Notes under the pieces: model-generated | Told to the model about the DNA's origin: nothing | The model's input: only the letters and a program-made list of their open reading frames with translations | The model's database searches: none | Shown here: piece after piece, positions 59,017 through 64,000 of the stretch | Numbering within the stretch: the first letter of the stretch is position 1 | Layout: every line of letters begins with the position of its first letter | Made by a program: the position numbers and the translations under genes | Origin: UBA9410 sp036123585 | GTDB taxonomy: Bacteria; Actinomycetota; Acidimicrobiia; Acidimicrobiales; MedAcidi-G1 | Length of the DNA: 64,000 nucleotides | Assembly (NCBI GenBank): GCA_036123585.1 | Contig: JAZADN010000037.1 | Span: 1 to 64,000 of the forward strand | Direction of reading: 5' to 3'

Positions 59017-59901
59017 TCAGTCGGAACCGGGTCGCCGTTGGTCCTGGTCGCGGAGGAAGGCCTCCAGCTCGGCGGCCAGGTCGTCGCCCCGGGGCAGCAG
59101 GGCCTCGCTCTGGTCCACCTGCTCCTCGAGACGCGAAACGTGCGACTGGACCTCGTCGTTGTGGGCTACCGCTTCGTCCACCCGCGTCTGCCACTCGGCG
59201 GTCGGCCCGTCCAGGTCGGCGAAGGACGTCTCGATGCCGGTGACCTGCTCGAAGCGGCGCAGCAGCGATCGGGTGGCCTTCGGATTCGGCGAATCTGGGA
59301 GGTAGTAGGGGACCGACACTCGCAGCGAGATGATGGGCACCCCGGCCCGGTCCAGCGTGTCGTGCAGGACACCGACCACACCGGTGGGTCCGGTGTAGGA
59401 CGGGCCGTCGAGGCCCAGCCGATCGGCCATCTCACGGTTCGCGCAGCTGGCCGTCACCACCGGCGGTCGGGAGTGGGGGGACATTCCGCTCATCGATCCG
59501 AGGGTGGCCACCAGACGGGACCCGGTCCGGTCGGCCGCCTCCAGAAGCGCTTCGCTGAACGTCCGCCAGCGCAGGTGGGGCTCGATGCCGGACAGGAGCA
59601 CGAGGTCGCGCTGTCCCTCGGGAGTGCGCACGGCGAGGATCCGGTTCTCGGCCCACTGGATGCGCCGCTCCCCGTCGGCATCGAACTCCACGATCGGTCG
59701 CTGCTGGGTGAAGTCGTAGAACGTCTCCGGGTCGACGTCGCCCACCTCGACGCCGTCGAGGCGCTCGGCCAGCCATTCGACGGCCGAGGTGGCCGACCCA
59801 GCGGCATCGAACAGTCCGCGGAAGGCCACCATCAGGACCGGCCGGTCCAACTGGTCGGCCAGCATCCCATCCGCGGTCCACCGCAACTCGTCCACGCCCA
59901 C
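59017..59901 (-). CDS. PAC2 family protein
   Basis: A 294-residue PAC2 (proteasome-assembly-chaperone-like) protein: RPVLMVAFRGLFDAAGSATSAVEWL, TGPTGVVGVLHDTLDRAGVP, SLRVSVPYYLPDSPNPKATRSLLRRF. The last ~70 residues are a helical, partly coiled region (VSRLEEQVDQSEALLPRGDDLAAELEAFL). Actinobacteria with proteasomes usually carry one; the molecular role is unknown. GTG 59901. Confidence 0.88.
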   Translation of the reverse strand: MGVDELRWTADGMLADQLDRPVLMVAFRGLFDAAGSATSAVEWLAERLDGVEVGDVDPETFYDFTQQRPIVEFDADGERRIQWAENRILAVRTPEGQRDLVLLSGIEPHLRWRTFSEALLEAADRTGSRLVATLGSMSGMSPHSRPPVVTASCANREMADRLGLDGPSYTGPTGVVGVLHDTLDRAGVPIISLRVSVPYYLPDSPNPKATRSLLRRFEQVTGIETSFADLDGPTAEWQTRVDEAVAHNDEVQSHVSRLEEQVDQSEALLPRGDDLAAELEAFLRDQDQRRPGSD

Positions 59902-59978
59902 AGGTTCGCAGATCGGCCCCCTCAGGCGCGGGTCCGCCGGACGGGTCGGACACGTCGGCGTCGTGGAAGCATCGCACG

Positions 59979-61205
59979 ATGGCCTCAGCCGAAAACGACG
60001 GCGTCGTCGGTGACGCCCGGCGACACCCCTACCGGTGGGTGCTGTTCTCCGGCGTGTGCGGCGTCTACCTAGCCTTCGGCGTGGTGGCCATGTCGATCCC
60101 GCCGCTGGTCGGAGAGGTCCGCGACGATCTGGACCTGAGCCGCAGCGCCATGGGTGTGGCCCTCGGCGCCTGGCAGCTCGTCTACCTCGTATCGGCTCCC
60201 ATCGGCGGCCGTCTTCTGGATCGCCTTGGCATCCATTGGGGGCTGCTACTGGGCAGCGCCGTGGTGGCGGCCAGCGGCTTCGCGCGGGCGGCCGCCGACG
60301 GCCTCGGTTCGCTCTGGCTGGCCATCGCCTTGTTCGGCGTCGGCGGACCCCTCATATCGGCCGGCGCACCCAAGGCGGTGGGCCTGTGGTTCGGCGACGA
60401 GCGGGAGCGGCGTCTGGCCGTCGGCGTCTACAGCACGATGCCGGCCATCGGAGGCATGTTCACCCTGGTGCTGTCCAACACGGTGCTCATGCCGCTCACC
60501 GGTTCCTGGCGTACCACCGTGGTCGTCGAGTCGCTGGCCATCGTGGTGGCCGGCCTGGCCTGGCTGGTCGTGTCGGGGCGGGCACCCGAGGCGCCGGTGG
60601 CTGTCCACGCCGACGACGTGGCCGCCGCCGCGGGACGACGGGAACTCCTGGCCAGTGCCGAGGTTCGCCTGGTGCTCGTCCTAGGGCTCGGGGCCTTCTT
60701 CGTCGGCCACGGCTTGGGAGGCTGGATGCCCCAGGCCCTGCGGTCCCATAGCGGGTTCTCGGCCATGGCCGCCGCCAACTGGGTGGCTGTGGGGGGTCTG
60801 GTCGGGGTGGCGGCATCGCTCCTGGTCCCCAAGCGGACCGATCTGCCGAAGCTGCCGTCTCGACTCGGTGCCCTGGTGGCGGCCATCGGGTTGGCCATGG
60901 TGGCGGTCCTGTTCCTGCCCACGTTCGCCGACCCGGTGCCGGTGGCCGTCGCCGGGCTGCGGGCGGCCCTGGTGCCCTTGGTGCTAATCGCCCTGTTGGA
61001 ATCCGAACAGGTGACCCCGGCCAACACCGGGGTGGCCACCGGCCTGTGGTTCGCGGTGGCTGAGCTGGGTGGAGTCACCGGACCGCTGGTCCTGGGCTGG
61101 GTGGCTGACTCGTCGGCCGGCTTCCCTGGCGCCTTCCTGGTCGTAGCCGGCGTGTGTGCCCTGATGCTGGTGCCCGTCGCCCGCCTCCGACGCTTCACCG
61201 GGTGA
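59979..61205 (+). CDS. MFS transporter (CynX/NimT-like)
   Basis: A 408-residue, ~12-helix permease. The motif after helix 2-3 reads GGRLLDRLGIHWGLLLGS, and the N-terminal half begins with HPYRWVLFSGVCGVYLAFGVVAMSIPPL. Substrate unknown. Its stop overlaps a possible GTG start of the following sulfatase frame, so it may supply the sulfatase substrate or export its product. Confidence 0.88.
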   Translation: MASAENDGVVGDARRHPYRWVLFSGVCGVYLAFGVVAMSIPPLVGEVRDDLDLSRSAMGVALGAWQLVYLVSAPIGGRLLDRLGIHWGLLLGSAVVAASGFARAAADGLGSLWLAIALFGVGGPLISAGAPKAVGLWFGDERERRLAVGVYSTMPAIGGMFTLVLSNTVLMPLTGSWRTTVVVESLAIVVAGLAWLVVSGRAPEAPVAVHADDVAAAAGRRELLASAEVRLVLVLGLGAFFVGHGLGGWMPQALRSHSGFSAMAAANWVAVGGLVGVAASLLVPKRTDLPKLPSRLGALVAAIGLAMVAVLFLPTFADPVPVAVAGLRAALVPLVLIALLESEQVTPANTGVATGLWFAVAELGGVTGPLVLGWVADSSAGFPGAFLVVAGVCALMLVPVARLRRFTG

Positions 61206-61240
61206 CCGCTACCGTGCCGCCCGTGACCGATGGGGGCGAC

Positions 61241-63553
61241 ATGGCAGGCGACGTCTGGGCCTACCGGGGCTTCGAGGGCGAAGCCGGGCGGATCTTCTCT
61301 ACCTCCACCCCCTCGTGGCCGACGCCACCGACCGCTCCGGATGGCGCGCCCAACGTCCTGATCGTCCTCGTCGACGACCTCGGCTACAGCGATGTCGGCT
61401 GCTTCGGTTCCGAGATCGACACCCCGAACGTGGACCGCCTGGCCGCCGAGGGCCTCCGCTACGCCGACTTCCACGTCAACCCCATGTGCTCGCCGACCAG
61501 GGCCTCGCTGCTTACCGGGCTGAACCACCACCTGGCTGGGGTGGGCACCGTCTGCCACATGGAGCCGGGCTTCCCCGGATACGCGGCGTCCATCCGGTCC
61601 GACGCGGTGACCATGGGAGAGGTGCTGCGCGACGCCGGATGGGCCAGCCTGATGGTCGGAAAGTGGCACCTCTGCCCGGACAGCGAGTTGACCGAGGCCG
61701 GACCGAAGACCGGCTGGCCTCTGCAGACCGGCTTCGATCGCTTCTACGGGATCCTGGACGGGTTCACGAACTTTCACCAGCCGCACCGGCTCTACGAGGA
61801 CAACCACGCCATCGACGTCGACGACTACCCCGAGGACTACTACTTCACCGACGACCTGACCGACCGGGCACTGACCATGGTTCGCGAGGTCCGCGACGGA
61901 CACCCCACGAAGCCGTGGTTCCTTTACTTCGCCCACGGTGCCGTCCACGCGCCGCTGCAGGCCAAGCCGGTCGACCTTGAGAAGTACCGGGGCCGCTATG
62001 AGGCCGGCTGGGACGAGGTGCGCCACCGCCGATTCGCCCGCCAGAAGGAGATGGGCCTGTTCGACGAAGATGTGGTGTTGCCGCCCCGCAACACTGAGGA
62101 GAACTACGCGGTGCGGGCGTGGGACGACCTGTCGTCCATGGAGCAGGAACTGTTCGCCCGCTACCAGGAGGTGTTCGCTGCAATGGTCGACAACGTCGAC
62201 CAGAACCTGGGGCGCCTTCGCGAGGGCCTGGAGGACATGGGGGAGTGGGACGACACCGTCGTGGTTTTCACCTCCGACAACGGTGGGAGCCGGGAGGGCC
62301 TTGACGACGGCACATCGGCCTACTTCCGGACCCTGATCAGCCAGACCAGGAAGAACCCGCTGGACTCCGTGGAGGTGGACCATTCACGGATGGACCTCCT
62401 CGGCGGCCCACAGGCCCTTGCCCACTACCCGTCTGGCTGGGCCATGGCGTCCGGGACCCCGTTCCGGCTCTACAAGGTCAACGCCCACCAGGGCGGCCAC
62501 CGCGTCCCGTTCATCCTGTCGAAGGGCTCCGGGCTCCCGGACGGCGGTGCCATCCGGCGCCAGTACCAGCACGTCACTGATCTGCTGCCCACCGTGCTGG
62601 ACATGGTGGGCGTCGAGATGCCGGCCACGAAGCACGGCCGGCCGCTGCCTCCGCCGTCGGGGGCCAGCTTCGTCCCGTCGGTGGACGATGGTGACGCGCC
62701 GGGCACCCACCCGGAGCAGTACTACGAGCAGATGGGCCACCGTGGCTTTCATCGCGCCGGCTGGTCGGCGGTGACCTGCCACCAACCCCGCACCGCCTTC
62801 TCCGAGGAACGATGGGAACTGCACCACCTGACTGTCGACCCGACCGAGTCGAACGATCTGGCCGAGAAGCATCCCGAGCGGCTGGCCGAGTTGGTGGCCG
62901 CGTGGGAGGAGGCCGCCTGGGCCAACCAGGTCTTCCCCCTGGACGAGGGCAACCACATCAAGAACCTGCTGCGGCCGCCGTGGGGAGCCGAGGTGGTGGT
63001 CGACACGGTGCTGCGCCCCGGCGCGCCGACGACGGAGCGCTACCGGTCGCTTGCACTGATCAATTTCCGGTCTTTCGTGGTGGAGGCGTCCCTAGAGTTC
63101 GCCGTGGGCGACCGCGGCACGCTGGTCGCCCACGGCGACCAGGGAGGCGGCTACGCCCGCGACGTGGTCGACGACCGGTTGCATCTGGCCTGGAACGGCT
63201 ACGGCACCATGACCGAGGTGGACGGTGGCGTCCTCACCCCGGGGACCAAGTCGGTGGTTCTGGCCGTCGAGGCTGCCGGCGACCTGCGGGTCCACGTCGA
63301 GCTACTGGTCGACGGCACATCGGTGGCCGCCGAACGCGACCTCCCGGTGCTGACCGCCATGGCCCCGTTCCAGGGCATCGATGTGGGCATCGACCGGAAG
63401 TCGCCGGTGTCCTGGTCGATTCGGGAGCGGTTCGGGACGTTCCCGTGGACCGGCACGCTGCAACACGTCACCTACCGTCCCGGGGAGATGGCGCCTGATG
63501 CCGGCATCCGGTGGCTGGACGTGCTGCGCGAGGCCGGCAGCCGCTATGAGTAG
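61241..63553 (+). CDS. Arylsulfatase-type sulfatase (formylglycine-dependent)
   Basis: A 770-residue type I sulfatase. Metal Asp pair in VLIVLVDDLGYSDVGCFG; formylglycine signature VNPMCSPTRASLLTG, where Cys (CxPxR) is oxidised by a generating enzyme not encoded here; GKWHLCPD and the later TSDNGGSREG metal motif. The last ~180 residues form a beta-rich C-terminal domain. No signal peptide is seen, so it is probably cytoplasmic. Sulfate ester substrate unknown (marine polysaccharide or aryl sulfate possible). ATG 61241 matches family length; GTG 61223 or 61202 are alternatives. Confidence 0.9.
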   Translation: MAGDVWAYRGFEGEAGRIFSTSTPSWPTPPTAPDGAPNVLIVLVDDLGYSDVGCFGSEIDTPNVDRLAAEGLRYADFHVNPMCSPTRASLLTGLNHHLAGVGTVCHMEPGFPGYAASIRSDAVTMGEVLRDAGWASLMVGKWHLCPDSELTEAGPKTGWPLQTGFDRFYGILDGFTNFHQPHRLYEDNHAIDVDDYPEDYYFTDDLTDRALTMVREVRDGHPTKPWFLYFAHGAVHAPLQAKPVDLEKYRGRYEAGWDEVRHRRFARQKEMGLFDEDVVLPPRNTEENYAVRAWDDLSSMEQELFARYQEVFAAMVDNVDQNLGRLREGLEDMGEWDDTVVVFTSDNGGSREGLDDGTSAYFRTLISQTRKNPLDSVEVDHSRMDLLGGPQALAHYPSGWAMASGTPFRLYKVNAHQGGHRVPFILSKGSGLPDGGAIRRQYQHVTDLLPTVLDMVGVEMPATKHGRPLPPPSGASFVPSVDDGDAPGTHPEQYYEQMGHRGFHRAGWSAVTCHQPRTAFSEERWELHHLTVDPTESNDLAEKHPERLAELVAAWEEAAWANQVFPLDEGNHIKNLLRPPWGAEVVVDTVLRPGAPTTERYRSLALINFRSFVVEASLEFAVGDRGTLVAHGDQGGGYARDVVDDRLHLAWNGYGTMTEVDGGVLTPGTKSVVLAVEAAGDLRVHVELLVDGTSVAAERDLPVLTAMAPFQGIDVGIDRKSPVSWSIRERFGTFPWTGTLQHVTYRPGEMAPDAGIRWLDVLREAGSRYE

Positions 63554-63621
63554 CGGTCCGCAGGTGACGTGGACCATGGATGGCGGCGACGGATAGGCGC
63601 CGGGGAGCGATAGGAGTCGAG

Positions 63622-64000
63622 ATGGACCTGCGGGATCTGGTCGAACCGGGGCACACCGCCCTGTGCCTCGTGGAGACCCAGAACGGGGTGGTGGGCTCCG
63701 ACTCGTCGGTGCCCGTTGTGGCCGAGGCGGTGGCGTCGGCCGGGCTGCTGGAGCGGCTCGGCGTACTGGTGGCAGCAGCCCGCTCTGCGGGGGTCCGCGT
63801 CGTCCACTGTCCGTTCCACGCCCATGGCGACCTGTGGGGCGGCAACCGGAACTCCCGGTTGTTCGCCGCCGGCCGCCGCTCCGAGGTTCAGCAGTACGTT
63901 GGGACGGACGCCGTCGAGCCCCCGGCGGAGATCGGATTCGTGATGGGCTCAGACGTGGTGGTGCCCCGCTTCCACGGTCTGTCGCCGGTGTCGGGGACCG
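63622..64000 (+). CDS. Isochorismatase-family cysteine hydrolase (3' partial)
   Basis: The frame runs open to the window end (126 residues seen). LVEPGHTALCLVETQNGVVG matches the family start, with Glu where the catalytic Asp of the usual DxQxxF is expected. SAGVRVVHCPFHAHGDLWGG follows, and the frame ends in VVPRFHGLSPVSG. The catalytic Lys and Cys regions are not clearly placed or lie beyond. AGGAG lies 5 nt before ATG 63622. It hydrolyses vinyl ethers or amides in other members. Confidence 0.78.
   Translation, partial: MDLRDLVEPGHTALCLVETQNGVVGSDSSVPVVAEAVASAGLLERLGVLVAAARSAGVRVVHCPFHAHGDLWGGNRNSRLFAAGRRSEVQQYVGTDAVEPPAEIGFVMGSDVVVPRFHGLSPVSGT

Noticed and set aside
60428..62383. 651-codon open frame on the minus strand
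   Set aside because: It lies antisense to the MFS and sulfatase genes, whose motifs are intact. Long antisense frames are expected at this GC content and the translation is low-complexity.

Overview
The window is a very GC-rich, densely coded stretch of an actinobacterial chromosome, most likely from the class Acidimicrobiia. This rests on recognised families rather than a search. Actinobacterial-only families are present (DUF3107, DUF3039, the DUF3090 / SCO1664-type / MSMEG_4193-type operon), along with mycothiol-linked folds, a coenzyme-F420 hydrogenase beta-type oxidoreductase, a PdtaS-like sensor kinase, and the argS-lysA-hom-thrC-X-rho-rpmE-prfA-prmC-sua5 gene order known from Mycobacterium. 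Many genes start 6-8 nt downstream of a TANNNT hexamer, which suggests widespread leaderless transcription. I see no mobile elements, prophage or CRISPR; one tRNA-Arg is present.

Layout. 1-13.4 kb: end of a cytochrome c maturation CcmH/TPR protein, a SixA-like phosphatase, a SufR-like Fe-S regulator divergent from the Mrp Fe-S carrier, DUF3107, a sensor kinase, GDPD, a lipid kinase, EtfBA, then the conserved phosphomutase-like / DUF3090 / SCO1664 operon divergent from a family-5-like uracil-DNA glycosylase. 13.4-18.4 kb: an FrhB-like oxidoreductase, an alcohol dehydrogenase remnant, a SnoaL-like protein, tRNA-Arg(CCG), and a small ARPP-1 / vWA / NrtR-like Nudix regulator cluster, one of the most unusual parts of the window. 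18.4-27.1 kb: dienelactone hydrolase, a phosphonate-type ABC importer (phnDCEE), EamA permease, a ROK kinase lacking its zinc motif, a zinc alcohol dehydrogenase and an M24 metalloenzyme.

27.2-41.1 kb is the housekeeping core: argS, lysA, hom, thrC, an ApgM-family enzyme exactly where thrB sits in mycobacteria, rho, a zinc-free L31, an unknown 345-residue protein, prfA, prmC, sua5, rpiB and DUF3039. Together these make lysine and threonine and supply translation-termination and tRNA-modification factors.

41.1-64 kb is catabolic and accessory: alpha-hydroxyacid oxidase, LLM flavin oxidoreductase with a TetR regulator, acyl-CoA synthetase, mycothiol-type DsbA and DinB-fold proteins, MsrA, a stand-alone PEP-mobile-domain protein, and a divergent acyl-CoA module. 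The module has two acyl-CoA dehydrogenases, two MaoC hydratases, a methylacyl-CoA racemase, a ketosynthase-like/DUF35 fusion with Gln in place of the nucleophilic Cys, and a thiolase. Its two arms flank a perfect 15-bp palindrome. It looks like beta-oxidation of alpha-branched acyl-CoAs, possibly steroid side chains. The window ends with a PAC2 protein, an MFS permease, a formylglycine-type sulfatase and a truncated isochorismatase-family hydrolase.
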